Shown: positions 8,663 through 19,799, numbered from the stretch's first letter. The stretch is 64,000 nt of DNA from Dyadobacter alkalitolerans DSM 23607 (GCF_000428845.1 NZ_AUAS01000002.1:62001-126000), one strand, 5' to 3'. Translations and numbers: made by a program. The notes: generated by a model from the letters alone, not told the origin.

Positions 8663-9889
8663 TTAATAAATATTCTGAGGCAATCTGACGTTGAATGTTG
8701 TGCCTTTTCCGACGATGGAATGGATCTCCATTTCGCCTTCCAGGCTGTCGATCAGGTGTTTCACCAGTGCTAATCCAAACCCGAAGCCCTGCTCGCCGCT
8801 CGTGCCGCCCGTAGAGGATGCATTGCCGGACATGATACTCTCGACGGCGGCAGCGGGCATACCTACGCCTGTATCGCCTACAGATATGAGCAAGGTGGGC
8901 ATTTCCAATGTTATAGCGAGTTTCAGATCCACCGTGATGGTGCCGCCAACGGGCGTGAATTTGATGGCATTTGAGATCAGGTTACCGGTTATTTGCAGCA
9001 ATTTATTTTTAGAGAAAGCTACATTTTCGGTCAGGCTGCTTGTTTCAACATTGAAAAAGACCTTTTTATGCTTAGCTTGGGGCTCATATAATTTGAGAAG
9101 CTTTTCTTTGAAGAGAACCAGGTTAAAACGGTTGCTATCCAGGACGGGGCCTTCGGTAACAGCCGTCTTCTTCTCTTTATGTGAATCCAGGATCTCTTCG
9201 GCCAAATCGAGGATCGAATTCCCGCTTTTATGGATCAGATTTACAAATTCGAGCACTTCGTCCATCTGATTTTCATCACCCTGGTCTTTGATGATCTGAG
9301 CCAGTCCTACGATCCCGCCCAGCGGCCCGCGAATGTCATGTGCAACTTTTTTCTGTGTTTGTTTCGCGTCATTGAGCTTTGCACGAAGGTTTTCCAGCAC
9401 CTTATGCGTTTTCAGCCGACTCACGATCTCATCAGCAATGATCTTCATGAGTTCAACTTTCTCGGGATCAAGCGCCTTCCGTTCTGTATCCAGTACGCAT
9501 AATGCGCCGATTTGCAGTCCTTTGCTGGTTTTGAGCGGGACTCCATAATAATAACGCACACTCGGACCTCCCGTTACATAGAATTTGTCCTTGAACCGGT
9601 CGTCCTGAGAAAGATCCGCAACCTCAAATTGCTCGGGTTCCATGATGGTATACTGACAAACCGAATCCTCACGAAGCATCTGATCCAGATCTAAACCGTA
9701 GTTGGAAATGGTCCATTGTGTCAATGAATCGATGAGGTTAACCAGCGAAATAGATGTTCCCGTCACTTTGGCCGCAAGCTTGGCCAGGTCTTTAAATGTG
9801 TCTTGGTGATCCGAATAATCAAGGTCAAAATCTGAAAGGCTGAATAACCTTTCCATTTCGTTTTCCGGAACAGGAGGTCGATTTTCCAT
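8663..9889 (-). CDS. GAF-domain sensor histidine kinase
   Basis: The 408-residue protein has no membrane segment. Residues about 25-165 form a GAF domain (SISLVNLIDSLTQWTISNYG, CQYTIMEPEQFEV, RYYYGVPLKTSKGLQIGALCVLDT). A HisKA domain follows with His184 in KKVAHDIRGPLGGI as phosphoacceptor. The HATPase domain has an N-box (LLQITGNLISNAIKF), a G1 box (VGDTGVGMP) and a late GFGFGLALVKHLI. It should be a soluble kinase sensing an internal signal. No response regulator is adjacent, so its partner is elsewhere. Confidence 0.9.
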   Translation of the reverse strand: MENRPPVPENEMERLFSLSDFDLDYSDHQDTFKDLAKLAAKVTGTSISLVNLIDSLTQWTISNYGLDLDQMLREDSVCQYTIMEPEQFEVADLSQDDRFKDKFYVTGGPSVRYYYGVPLKTSKGLQIGALCVLDTERKALDPEKVELMKIIADEIVSRLKTHKVLENLRAKLNDAKQTQKKVAHDIRGPLGGIVGLAQIIKDQGDENQMDEVLEFVNLIHKSGNSILDLAEEILDSHKEKKTAVTEGPVLDSNRFNLVLFKEKLLKLYEPQAKHKKVFFNVETSSLTENVAFSKNKLLQITGNLISNAIKFTPVGGTITVDLKLAITLEMPTLLISVGDTGVGMPAAAVESIMSGNASSTGGTSGEQGFGFGLALVKHLIDSLEGEMEIHSIVGKGTTFNVRLPQNIY

Positions 9890-10374
9890 GAATAAATATT
9901 AGGCTGGTTTACTGCTTCGAATATAGTTACAAAACGTGATTCGGCTAGTATTAATTCTAAGCTCATAACACGGAAGCTGTCCAGCACGACTTTTGTATCT
10001 ATATCCCGCAATCACTCACTTAACCCGCCGATAAGAAACAGTAACGATGTCACCGGCCTTAAACCAGTTTCTTGTGTCTTGGAATAATTCAGTTTTACAT
10101 ATGGACGAAGTGTTGTATATTGTGCCGGCCTCGGCGGAAAAACAATGTGATTTATTTTAGTCAGAATAACAGAAAATAAAATCTAACGCTGTTAAATATT
10201 AAATCTATCGACGTTAGATGGTTTACCGATAATAGATATGTATCTCCAAATGCTTCAAATAGCGTTATCGCCGAAACTCCTGTTTTAGTTACAAAATTTT
10301 TACGTTTAAGAAATTTAGTATATTTTTAAGACTTCCGACATCGATGAACCATTTAAAGACTGATCAGCATTCCA
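9890..10374. other. 485-bp gap with a short inverted repeat and a possible gene remnant
   Basis: The gap lies between two divergent genes and should hold both promoters. An 8-bp perfect inverted repeat (ATCTAACG at 10181-10188, CGTTAGAT at 10212-10219) could be an operator. TATATTTT at 10319-10326 is a near match to the -7 consensus for the DUF2147 gene. On the minus strand, 10016-10156 encodes a protein-like stretch without a start codon. No complete gene is supported. Confidence 0.45.
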
Positions 10375-10812
10375 ATGTATAAAATTACTTTTACAATATT
10401 TTTCGCTCTTGTCGTATCTTTTGCTTTTGGTCAATCTGCGCCAGGTGATAAGATTTTGGGAGAATGGGTTAATGAAGAAAAAGACACGCGCGTTGAGATC
10501 TATAAAAACGGAAATTCTTACTCTGGGAAACTCGTTTGGGCGCAAAAATTAATGGAAGCTGACGGCCAAACGCAACGCAAGGATGTCAATAATACCAATG
10601 AAAAACTCCGGACGAGAAGCGTACTCAACATTGATCTGTTACACGACTTCATATACAGCGAAGGAATATGGGATGAGGGGAAAATGTATGATCCCAAAAG
10701 CGGGAAAACATACAGCTGCCTGATGAAACTCAGAACTGAAAAATTGGAAATCCGAGGCTACGTAGGAATTCCGCTGCTAGGCCGTTCCACATATTGGGAA
10801 CGAGTGCTGTGA
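10375..10812 (+). CDS. DUF2147 domain protein, secreted
   Basis: The 145-residue product has a signal peptide (MYKITFTIFFALVVSFAFGQ) followed by one DUF2147 domain: ILGEWVNEEKDTRVEIYKNG, SGKLVWAQ, then the conserved WDEGKMYDPKSGKTYSCLMKL and LEIRGYVGIPLLGRSTYWER. DUF2147 proteins are small beta-rich exported proteins, common in Bacteroidota and Proteobacteria, with lipocalin-like predictions but no firm function. It stands alone with a long upstream region. Confidence 0.88.
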   Translation: MYKITFTIFFALVVSFAFGQSAPGDKILGEWVNEEKDTRVEIYKNGNSYSGKLVWAQKLMEADGQTQRKDVNNTNEKLRTRSVLNIDLLHDFIYSEGIWDEGKMYDPKSGKTYSCLMKLRTEKLEIRGYVGIPLLGRSTYWERVL

Positions 10813-10938
10813 GCAGTAATGGCATGGATATTTAACCTTCATAGGTGCGTTGCTATCCGCAAGGAAAGCAACGCTAATGTGTTCTGAGGGAATACACAGG
10901 GTAAGCCCGGTGTTCTCTACTAAATAGCCATCGCGCGT

Positions 10939-11952
10939 ATGAAGCATATAAAATTAGGAATATTGGACCAATCTGTTGTGAGACAGGGCGCTACGGTTCA
11001 GGATGCCATCAATGAGACAATTGCCACTGCAAAGCTTGCCGAAGAACTTGGATACAGTCGTTTCTGGGTTTCCGAACATCATAATTCAACATTTATAGCA
11101 GGATCCACACCAGAAGTGCTGATGGTAAAATTGGCGGATTCTACAAATTATATCCGCATCGGGTCGGGAGGCATTATGCTTCCTAATCACAGCGCATTGA
11201 AAGTGGCCGAAAATTTCCGGATGCTCGAAACGCTTTTCCCGGGCCGCATCGACCTGGGAATGGGCCGCGCGCCTGGCACAGACAGGATCACATCCTCAAT
11301 ATTGAATCCCTCCAACGATTTCAGCGAAAGCAGTTATTTGCGCCAGTTGGAGCACTTACAGCATTTCTTTCGGGATACGGCAGGAACGGAACGCGGTTTC
11401 ATTTATGCAGCTCCGCAGTCCCCTACCATTCCTATGCAATGGATCCTGAGTTCCAGCGGGGGCAGCAGCAACATTGCTGCGCGATTTGGGATGGGATTGG
11501 CTGTGGCTAAATTTATCAATGGGTTCGTCAAGCCGGATGTGATTGAGACGTATCGCAAAAACTTCCGCCCGTCAGATCAATATGCGCAGCCGCATGCCCT
11601 GCTTTCTGTATTTGTCCTTTGCGGGGAAACGGAGGAAAAGGCGCTTGAAATGCGCAAGATGATGGATTACATTCTGATCGAATTTGAGAAAGGAAAATTC
11701 GGGCCTTTCCCGGACGTGGAAACGGTAAGGAAATACAGGTTTACCGAGGGCGAGCTTGAACGCCTTCGTTACAACAGCGGAAGAATTGTGTCTGGCACAA
11801 AAGATGACGTCAAAGAGCAACTTACCAAGCTTGCCAATGACTTTGATGTGGATGAAATTATCGTTTCGACCATGGCTGACAGCAATGAAAACCGCATACG
11901 GTCATTTGAGTTAATTTCTGAGGCATTTAATTTGAGAGAACCGGTCCAATAA
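10939..11952 (+). CDS. LLM-class flavin-dependent oxidoreductase (luciferase-like)
   Basis: The 337-residue cytosolic protein shows the bacterial luciferase-like pattern: KLGILDQSVVRQG, LAEELGYSRFWVSEHHN, IRIGSGGIMLPNHSALKVAE and FPGRIDLGMGRAPGTD. This matches the YhbW-like subgroup, which uses FMN. The substrate is unknown. The next gene, a WYL-type regulator, starts 36 bp after its stop on the same strand, so the two probably form an operon and the regulator may control it. Confidence 0.9.
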   Translation: MKHIKLGILDQSVVRQGATVQDAINETIATAKLAEELGYSRFWVSEHHNSTFIAGSTPEVLMVKLADSTNYIRIGSGGIMLPNHSALKVAENFRMLETLFPGRIDLGMGRAPGTDRITSSILNPSNDFSESSYLRQLEHLQHFFRDTAGTERGFIYAAPQSPTIPMQWILSSSGGSSNIAARFGMGLAVAKFINGFVKPDVIETYRKNFRPSDQYAQPHALLSVFVLCGETEEKALEMRKMMDYILIEFEKGKFGPFPDVETVRKYRFTEGELERLRYNSGRIVSGTKDDVKEQLTKLANDFDVDEIIVSTMADSNENRIRSFELISEAFNLREPVQ

Positions 11953-11988
11953 GTTTATTTTTGTGGCAAATCCGTTAGCCAGCACCAA

Positions 11989-12936
11989 ATGAACCGTTTT
12001 GACCGCATTACTGCCATACTTATTCAGCTCCAATCCCGCAAAATTGTAAAGGCGCAGGATCTCGCAGAGCGGTTTGAAATTAGTTTGCGGACAGTATACC
12101 GGGATATCAGCTCGTTGGCTGAGGCAGGCGTGCCTATTATTGGGGAGGCAGGCGTGGGCTATTCTATCATGGATGGTTACCGCCTGCCTCCCGTCATGTT
12201 CACGAAAGAGGAAGCGCGGACATTCATCACAGCCGAAAAGCTGATGGAAAAATTCACGGACCTTTCCACGCAATCGCAATATCAGTCGGCCATGTTCAAG
12301 ATCAAGTCGGTGTTGCGGAGCAGTGAAAAATCAATGGTGGAAACGCTTGAAAACCACATTGAGGTCAGGCAATCGGCGAAGCCGTTTTATGGGGAAGACA
12401 GCAACACGCTGGACATTTTGCTTAACAGCATTACCGAAAGGAAGATTACCAAAATCAATTACAACTCGCTCGGCTTCCAGGATCTGACGGAACGTGTGAT
12501 TGAGCCGGTCGGGATTTACCATGAAAATGATTATTGGTACACAATCGCATATTGCCATTTACGCAACAATTACCGCAACTTCCGCTCCGACCGAATCCTT
12601 AAAATCGAACTGACCGACAAAGATTTCCAGCATAAGCACGCGCCGTTAAAGGATTTCCTTTCGCAGTCGTGGGACACTAAAAACCTGCGGCTGATCCGGA
12701 TCAAAATCGACAAAAACAAATCACATTACATTCGCAATCAAAAGTATTATTACGGTTTCGTTTCCGAGACCGTGACAGACGATGGCATTGAAATGAGCTT
12801 TCTGTCCGCCTCGCTGGACGCTTTCGCACTATGGTATCTGATGCTCGCCACAAGCGCGTGCATTCTTGAACCGGAGAGCCTGAAAGACAAAGTAAGGGCC
12901 TTGCTGGTTCAGATTTCGGAGAAGCTGACCCATTGA
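11989..12936 (+). CDS. YafY-type transcriptional regulator (HTH + WYL domain)
   Basis: The 315-residue protein has an N-terminal winged HTH (RITAILIQLQSRKIVKAQDL, then LRTVYRDISSLAEAGVPI), a middle region with GYRLPPVMFTKEEA, and a WYL domain (about 145-240) with KINYNSLGFQDLTERVIEPVGIYHENDYWYTIAYC. WYL regulators sense small ligands or nucleic acid through that domain. It lies just after the flavin oxidoreductase gene. Confidence 0.9.
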   Translation: MNRFDRITAILIQLQSRKIVKAQDLAERFEISLRTVYRDISSLAEAGVPIIGEAGVGYSIMDGYRLPPVMFTKEEARTFITAEKLMEKFTDLSTQSQYQSAMFKIKSVLRSSEKSMVETLENHIEVRQSAKPFYGEDSNTLDILLNSITERKITKINYNSLGFQDLTERVIEPVGIYHENDYWYTIAYCHLRNNYRNFRSDRILKIELTDKDFQHKHAPLKDFLSQSWDTKNLRLIRIKIDKNKSHYIRNQKYYYGFVSETVTDDGIEMSFLSASLDAFALWYLMLATSACILEPESLKDKVRALLVQISEKLTH

Positions 12937-13053
12937 TATATATGAAAAAAGCTTTTTTATTGGTAAAATGATAAAAATTGTGTCTGAAATAAAAGACTAT
13001 AATTTCTATCTACTATATGTTTATTTAATACATTTGAATTCTATCCACCTTAA

Positions 13054-14355
<1,302 letters not shown>

Positions 14356-14363
14356 GTAGATTA

Positions 14364-14508
14364 ACTAGCCTGTCAGCCTATGACTGACGTAATAACTAGC
14401 CCTGTCAGCCTGAGCGGAGACGAAGGCGCGCTACTCCTGGGTAACGCGCCTTCGTCTCCGCTCAGGCTGACAGGGCTGGTTAAACATCGCTCAGGCTGAC
14501 AGGCCAGT
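14364..14508. repeat. Nested REP-like palindromic element
   Basis: The inner hairpin has 37-nt arms (14394-14430 and 14445-14481) that pair completely apart from one G-T wobble, around a 14-nt loop. The arm core is CCTGTCAGCCTGAGCGGAGA followed by CGAAGGCGCG. A second, outer pair repeats part of the same motif: ACTAGCCTGTCAGCCT (14364-14379) and AGGCTGACAGGCCAGT (14493-14508), 15 of 16 matching. The element fills the gap between convergent metY and the S9 peptidase. Its makeup resembles dispersed REP/BIME sequences; it may also end transcription. No transposase lies nearby. Confidence 0.85.
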
Positions 14509-14516
14509 TGACTTTA

Positions 14517-16661
14517 TCACTCCCGAATCCCCTCCAACGCGAACATAAACGCGAATTGCAGCGCCACTTCTTTCAAATACTCAAACCTCCCCGACGCTCC
14601 TCCGTGGCCGGCTTCCATGTTTGTTTTTAGCAGCAGCACATTCTTATCCGTTTTGTGGGTTCTGAGCCTTGCGACCCATTTGGCGGGCTCGAAGTATTGG
14701 ACCTGGCTGTCATGCAGGCCAGTGGTCACCAGCATGTTGGGATAGTCTTTTTTCTCGACATTGTCATAAGGGGAATATGTTTTCATGAATGTATAATATT
14801 CCTTATCCTTCGGGTTGCCCCATTCGTCGAACTCGTTGGTGGTTAAAGGGATGCTTTCGTCGAGCATGGTTGTGACCACGTCTACGAATGGGACGTCGGC
14901 GATAATGCCTCGCCATAGGTCTGGGCGAAGATTGGAAATGGCGCCCATTAACAAGCCTCCTGCGCTGCCACCTTCTGCGTATAGGTGTGCAGGTGACGTG
15001 AATTTGCCCTTGATCAGATATTCTGCGCAATCAATGAAGTCGTAGAATGTGTTTTTCTTTTTCAGCAACTTACCGTCTTCATACCATTGTCGCCCCATTT
15101 CCTGACCGCCGCGTATGTGCGCGATCGCGTATATAAAGCCCCTGTCGAGCAAGCTGAGCCTGGTGCTGCTGAATGCGGCGTCGATGCTGTTGCCGTACGA
15201 GCCATATGCATAAAGTAACAATGGCGTCTTTTCGCTCTTCACAGTGCCTTTTTTATAAACCAGCGAGATCGGGACCTTTACGCCGTCGCGTGCTTCAGCA
15301 TACAAGCGCTCCGTCACATATTGCTCCGGATCATATCCGCCAATCACTTCCTGGCGCTTTTTCAGCTCCTTCCCTTTCGTTTCCATGTTGTAATCATACA
15401 CGGAATTGGGTGTTGTAAGCGAAGTGTAAACGTAGCGCAGATTTTGGCTGTCAAACTCAGGATTAGAACTGGCGTAAGCCATGTAAGCAGGTTCACCGAA
15501 ATCCACATAATGTTCCGCATTGGTTTTAATGTTGCGGATACGCAATTGTAACAGGCCGTTTTTACGTTCCGTAATGACCAGGAAGTCTTTGAAAACGTCG
15601 ATTCCTTCCAAAAGAACATCTTTTCTGGTTGGGATAACTTCCTTCCAGTTCTCCACGCCCGTCTTATTCAGCGGCGTTTCCATCAGCTTAAAATTCAGCG
15701 CATCCTTATTGGTAACGATGAGGAATTTGTCATTTTGGTGATCGATGTCGTAAAGGACATTTTTCATTCTTGGCTGAAAAACCTCAAAATCGCCTTCCGG
15801 CTTGTCCGCATCCAGGATCCTGTATTCCGATGACATTGTCGCCGAAGATGCGATGATGATGTATTTTTCAGATTTGGTTTTGCCAACACCAATGTAGTTG
15901 CTGTTATCCTTCTCCGCATAAACCACCGCATCTTTCTTACTATCGGCTCCTAATGTATGCCGCTTGATCTTTTCGCTCAGCAGTGTTTTCGGATTCGTTG
16001 CTGTGTAAAACAATGTCTTGTTATCATTCCCCCACTCCGATCCGCCGCTTGACGGGAAGATCTTGTCTTTGAACAATTCGCCCGTTTCCAGGTTCTTTAT
16101 ATAAATTGTATACTGACGCCGCGAAACGGTGTCCACGCCATAGGCCAGCAATTTATTGTCAGGGCTTACATTAAATCCAACCGCGGAATAATACGGATGT
16201 CCTTCCGCCATTTTATCCACGTCCAGAAGCATTTCTTCCGGCGCATTCAGTGATCCTTTTTTGCGGCAGTATTTGAAATATTGTTGGCCTTCTTCGCTTC
16301 TTGTATAATACCAATAACCATTGCTGAACACCGGCACCGACTCGTCTTTCTCCTTGATACGGCCTTTCATTTCGGTGAAAAGATCTTCCTGGAATTTCTT
16401 TGTGGCCGCCATCATCGTGTCTGTGTAAGCATTTTCCGCTTTCAGGTAATCCACCACTTTGTTGCTGTCCGAGCCTTTCCTGAAAAAATCGGCCATCCAG
16501 TAATACTCGTCATTTCGTTTGTCGCCATGCATTCCGGTTTCATGGTCTTTCATTTCTGCTACGGGAGGCGTTGCTTCCGGCCATTGATATGCTTCGTTCA
16601 CGTCTTTATTTTGGTTACAGGAAAAAATGATAACAGCTAAAAAAGGTAAAATGATTCGCAT
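14517..16661 (-). CDS. Oligopeptidase B-like S9 peptidase, predicted lipoprotein
   Basis: I choose the ATG at 16661 because it opens on a lipoprotein signal (MRIILPFLAVIIFSC, Cys15); an upstream in-frame start at 16709 adds 16 residues. The 714-residue product has an N-terminal seven-bladed propeller region and a C-terminal alpha/beta-hydrolase with AHIRGGQEMGRQWYEDGK, nucleophile Ser566 in EGGSAGGLLMG, and the histidine in AGHGGASGR. This is the S9A oligopeptidase B pattern. The family cuts short peptides after basic residues. The lipobox suggests an envelope location, unlike the cytosolic E. coli enzyme. Confidence 0.9.
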   Translation of the reverse strand: MRIILPFLAVIIFSCNQNKDVNEAYQWPEATPPVAEMKDHETGMHGDKRNDEYYWMADFFRKGSDSNKVVDYLKAENAYTDTMMAATKKFQEDLFTEMKGRIKEKDESVPVFSNGYWYYTRSEEGQQYFKYCRKKGSLNAPEEMLLDVDKMAEGHPYYSAVGFNVSPDNKLLAYGVDTVSRRQYTIYIKNLETGELFKDKIFPSSGGSEWGNDNKTLFYTATNPKTLLSEKIKRHTLGADSKKDAVVYAEKDNSNYIGVGKTKSEKYIIIASSATMSSEYRILDADKPEGDFEVFQPRMKNVLYDIDHQNDKFLIVTNKDALNFKLMETPLNKTGVENWKEVIPTRKDVLLEGIDVFKDFLVITERKNGLLQLRIRNIKTNAEHYVDFGEPAYMAYASSNPEFDSQNLRYVYTSLTTPNSVYDYNMETKGKELKKRQEVIGGYDPEQYVTERLYAEARDGVKVPISLVYKKGTVKSEKTPLLLYAYGSYGNSIDAAFSSTRLSLLDRGFIYAIAHIRGGQEMGRQWYEDGKLLKKKNTFYDFIDCAEYLIKGKFTSPAHLYAEGGSAGGLLMGAISNLRPDLWRGIIADVPFVDVVTTMLDESIPLTTNEFDEWGNPKDKEYYTFMKTYSPYDNVEKKDYPNMLVTTGLHDSQVQYFEPAKWVARLRTHKTDKNVLLLKTNMEAGHGGASGRFEYLKEVALQFAFMFALEGIRE

Positions 16662-16878
16662 CAGGCACGTTGATTTAGGTTCAATATAATATTTATAAAA
16701 AGATATCAATGTATATTACTTACAATTTTAATTATACATTTGATTATTATTATTAATATTAAAAGTATAATAATATAAAAATGAACATTAAGGGAAATAC
16801 ATGCTGTCCATACGCTGCATTGGCTGCCTTAAATCTACAAAAAAGCGTCAGCAATCCATTTCATCGGCACACTTACAT

Positions 16879-16886
16879 TATATTTG
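16879..16886 (+). promoter_or_regulatory. Probable -7 element of the polA promoter
   Basis: TATATTTG is an exact match to TAnnTTTG, 22 bp upstream of the polA ATG. The -33 side has only a TTTC about 17 nt upstream. Upstream, 16710-16860 is extremely AT-rich and holds no gene. Confidence 0.45.
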
Positions 16887-16908
16887 AGTTTCGTAAATTA
16901 AAGACCTC

Positions 16909-19779
16909 ATGGATAAACCCGTTCATAAACTTTTCCTGCTGGACGCGATGGCGTTAATCTATCGTGCGCACTTTGCATTTATCAAGGCGCCCAGGATCAC
17001 GTCAAAGGGATTGAATACAAGTGCTGTGTTTGGCTTTACCAATACATTGCTTGAAGTTTTGCAAAAGGAAAAACCAACACATATCGGCGTTGCATTCGAC
17101 ACATCCGCGCCTACTTTCAGGCACATACAATATGAGGCCTATAAGGCGCAGCGCGAAGCCCAGCCGGAGGATATTACCGTGGCCATTCCACTTGTAAAGC
17201 GCCTCCTGGAAGCAATGTGTATCCCGATCCTCGTTCTGGACGGTTATGAGGCGGATGATATTATCGGGACCATTGCCAAGGAAGCTTCCGCGGCGGGTTT
17301 TGAAGTTTTTATGATGACGCCGGACAAAGATTACGGTCAGCTCGTGGAAGAGCATGTGTACATATATAAGCCCGCCTTCCTGGGCAAAGGTGCCGAAGTG
17401 CTCGGCGTACAGCAGATTCTCGACCGCTGGCAGATCCAGCGTATCGATCAGGTGATTGACATTCTGGGATTGATGGGCGACGCGGTGGACAACATTCCGG
17501 GCGTGCCGGGTGTGGGAGAAAAAACAGCTCAAAAACTGATCGCGGAATACGACACCATTGAAAACCTCATCACGCATGCCGACGAAGTAAAAGGTAAGCT
17601 GGGCGAAAAGCTTCGTGAAAATCTTGATAAGGCGGTGCTGAGCAAGCAGCTCGCGACGATCGACATTAAAGTTCCGGTCCCGTTTGATCCCGAAGACCTT
17701 ACCGTTTGCGCAGCCAACGCTGATAAAATCATCGAGCTGTTCGATGAACTGGAATTCAAAACGCTTAAAACCAGGATTTTGGGCTCCCAAATTACCCCGG
17801 CCTTAAGGCCGGGGCTAAAGGAGCCGCCGAAGAAAGCTGGACAGCTTGATCTTTTCGGGAATCCAACCGAGGAATTAGGCAAGCAGCCCGCCATTATCAG
17901 CGAAGGGATCGCAGACGACGACGCGCCGGAGCAGTCATACGAAGACCTGCATATCCCGACAACGAAGTCGACCATCGACAACACATTCCACCGTTACCAC
18001 ACAGTGGATACGCCGGAATTGCTGAAAAGCCTGGCTTACTATCTCTCTTTGCAGGAATCGTTTTGTTTTGACACAGAAACCACATCGCTGGACACCATTG
18101 ATGCTGAACTTGTGGGACTTTCATTCGCCTATCTGCCCGGAGAAGCGTTCTACATCCCGGTTCCTGCCGATCGTGAGAAAGCCATTGAGATTCTTGAAAA
18201 TTTCAGGGAAGTGTTTGAAAACGAATCCATTGAAAAAATCGGGCAAAATATAAAATACGACCTGCTAGTACTGAGAAGTTACGGAATTGAAATCCATGGC
18301 AAACTCAGCGACACCATGCTGGCACATTATCTGCTGGAACCGGACAAGCGCCACGGAATGGACATCCTGGCCGCTTCTTATCTCAATTACGAACCGGTTT
18401 CTATTACTTCGCTGATCGGCAAAAAAGGGGTGAAACAAGGCACTATGCGCGATGTTTCCATTCCTGAGATCACGCAATATGCAGGCGAGGACGCCGATAT
18501 TACATTGCAGCTGAACACAATCTTCGCGCGCGAGCTGCCGAAGGTGAATGCATTCAAACTGTTCGAGCAAGTTGAAATGCCACTTTTGAAAGTGCTGGCT
18601 TCCATGGAAAGCAAAGGCGTAAGGCTCGACATAGGCGCTCTGAAAGAGATGTCCAATGTGCTTGAACTGGATCTTCGGCAAACAGAAAGTGAAATTTACG
18701 CATCAGCAGGTCAATCATTCAATATCAGCTCGCCGAAGCAGCTGGGTGAGGTGCTTTTCGATAAAATGAAACTGATCGAGAAGCCGAAAAAAACCAAAAC
18801 CGGGCAGTACGCAACGGGCGAGGACATTCTCTCGGAGCTCGAAAACAGTCATGAAATTGCACGTAAAATCCTGGATTACAGGGAACTACAAAAGCTAAAA
18901 TCGACTTATGTGGATGCATTGCCTTTGCTGGTAAGCAGTCGCACCGGGCGCATTCATACGTCGTACAACCAGGCGGTTGCAGCGACAGGGCGATTAAGCT
19001 CAACGAATCCTAACCTCCAAAACATTCCGATCCGCACACCGCGCGGGCGGGAGATCAGGAAAGCATTTGTGCCTGATAATGAGGAATTTCAGATCCTTTC
19101 TGCGGATTACTCACAAATCGAGCTGCGCATTATGGCAGCGTTCAGCGGAGATGAAAGTATGATCGAGGCGTTCAATCAGGGGCGTGACATTCATGCAACT
19201 ACGGCCAGTAAGGTGTTTAAAGTGCCATTGGAGGAAGTGACTTCGGACATGCGGAGGAAATCGAAAATGGTCAATTTTGGTATCATTTACGGGATTTCCG
19301 CATTCGGGCTCGCTCAAAGATTGGCCATTCCACGGGGCGAGGCCGGCGAAATCATCCGGGCATATTTTGAAGAATTCCCCGCCGTGAAAGGTTATATGGA
19401 CAAAGTGGTGAATGATGCGCGGGAAAAGGAATTTGTAGAAACCATTCTGGGCAGGCGCCGCTATGTGCCCGACATTAATTCCAGGAACCAAACCAATCGC
19501 GGTTATGCCGAGCGAAATGCCATTAATGCGCCCATACAGGGCTCAGCGGCCGATATGATCAAGGTGGCGATGATTAACATTCATGATTTTATCGCAAAGG
19601 AGAAACTCAAATCACGTATGATCCTGCAAGTGCATGATGAATTGGTTTTTGACGCGCACCGCGACGAAATTGATCTGTTGAAAGAAAGAGTGGACGAGCT
19701 AATGCGTATCGCCATTCCGCTGCCCGTAAAAATGGAAACCGGGATCGGCATCGGTGCCAACTGGCTCGAAGCACACTAA
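16909..19779 (+). CDS. polA: DNA polymerase I
   Basis: All three domains are present in 956 residues. The 5'-3' exonuclease opens LFLLDAMALIYRAHFAF and has GYEADDIIGT and DAVDNIPGVPGVGEKTAQ. The 3'-5' proofreading domain keeps its acidic residues in CFDTETTSLD, IGQNIKYDLLVL and YAGEDADITLQL. The polymerase has motif A DYSQIELRIMAAFSGD, motif B RRKSKMVNFGIIYGISAFG and motif C QVHDELVFD. It works in repair and Okazaki-fragment maturation. The linker after the first domain carries a 20-bp palindrome at 17795-17814. A strong terminator follows. Confidence 0.97.
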   Translation: MDKPVHKLFLLDAMALIYRAHFAFIKAPRITSKGLNTSAVFGFTNTLLEVLQKEKPTHIGVAFDTSAPTFRHIQYEAYKAQREAQPEDITVAIPLVKRLLEAMCIPILVLDGYEADDIIGTIAKEASAAGFEVFMMTPDKDYGQLVEEHVYIYKPAFLGKGAEVLGVQQILDRWQIQRIDQVIDILGLMGDAVDNIPGVPGVGEKTAQKLIAEYDTIENLITHADEVKGKLGEKLRENLDKAVLSKQLATIDIKVPVPFDPEDLTVCAANADKIIELFDELEFKTLKTRILGSQITPALRPGLKEPPKKAGQLDLFGNPTEELGKQPAIISEGIADDDAPEQSYEDLHIPTTKSTIDNTFHRYHTVDTPELLKSLAYYLSLQESFCFDTETTSLDTIDAELVGLSFAYLPGEAFYIPVPADREKAIEILENFREVFENESIEKIGQNIKYDLLVLRSYGIEIHGKLSDTMLAHYLLEPDKRHGMDILAASYLNYEPVSITSLIGKKGVKQGTMRDVSIPEITQYAGEDADITLQLNTIFARELPKVNAFKLFEQVEMPLLKVLASMESKGVRLDIGALKEMSNVLELDLRQTESEIYASAGQSFNISSPKQLGEVLFDKMKLIEKPKKTKTGQYATGEDILSELENSHEIARKILDYRELQKLKSTYVDALPLLVSSRTGRIHTSYNQAVAATGRLSSTNPNLQNIPIRTPRGREIRKAFVPDNEEFQILSADYSQIELRIMAAFSGDESMIEAFNQGRDIHATTASKVFKVPLEEVTSDMRRKSKMVNFGIIYGISAFGLAQRLAIPRGEAGEIIRAYFEEFPAVKGYMDKVVNDAREKEFVETILGRRRYVPDINSRNQTNRGYAERNAINAPIQGSAADMIKVAMINIHDFIAKEKLKSRMILQVHDELVFDAHRDEIDLLKERVDELMRIAIPLPVKMETGIGIGANWLEAH
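17795..17814. repeat. 20-bp perfect palindrome inside the polA linker
   Basis: CCCCGGCCTTAAGGCCGGGG reads identically on both strands and encodes residues around 296-302 (TPALRPG) of DNA polymerase I. It sits between the 5' nuclease and proofreading domains, where length varies between species. The GC-rich palindrome stands out from surrounding codons and looks like a small repeat that landed in frame. Confidence 0.75.
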
Positions 19780-19799
19780 AATTGGCCTAATTCCTATTC

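Noticed and set aside
10052..10165. A 37-codon plus-strand frame starting MSPALNQFL
   Set aside because: It has no family features and is antisense to the more protein-like remnant.
14364..14508. CRISPR array or attachment site
   Set aside because: The repeats are inverted and nested, not direct with regular spacers, and no cas or integrase gene is near.
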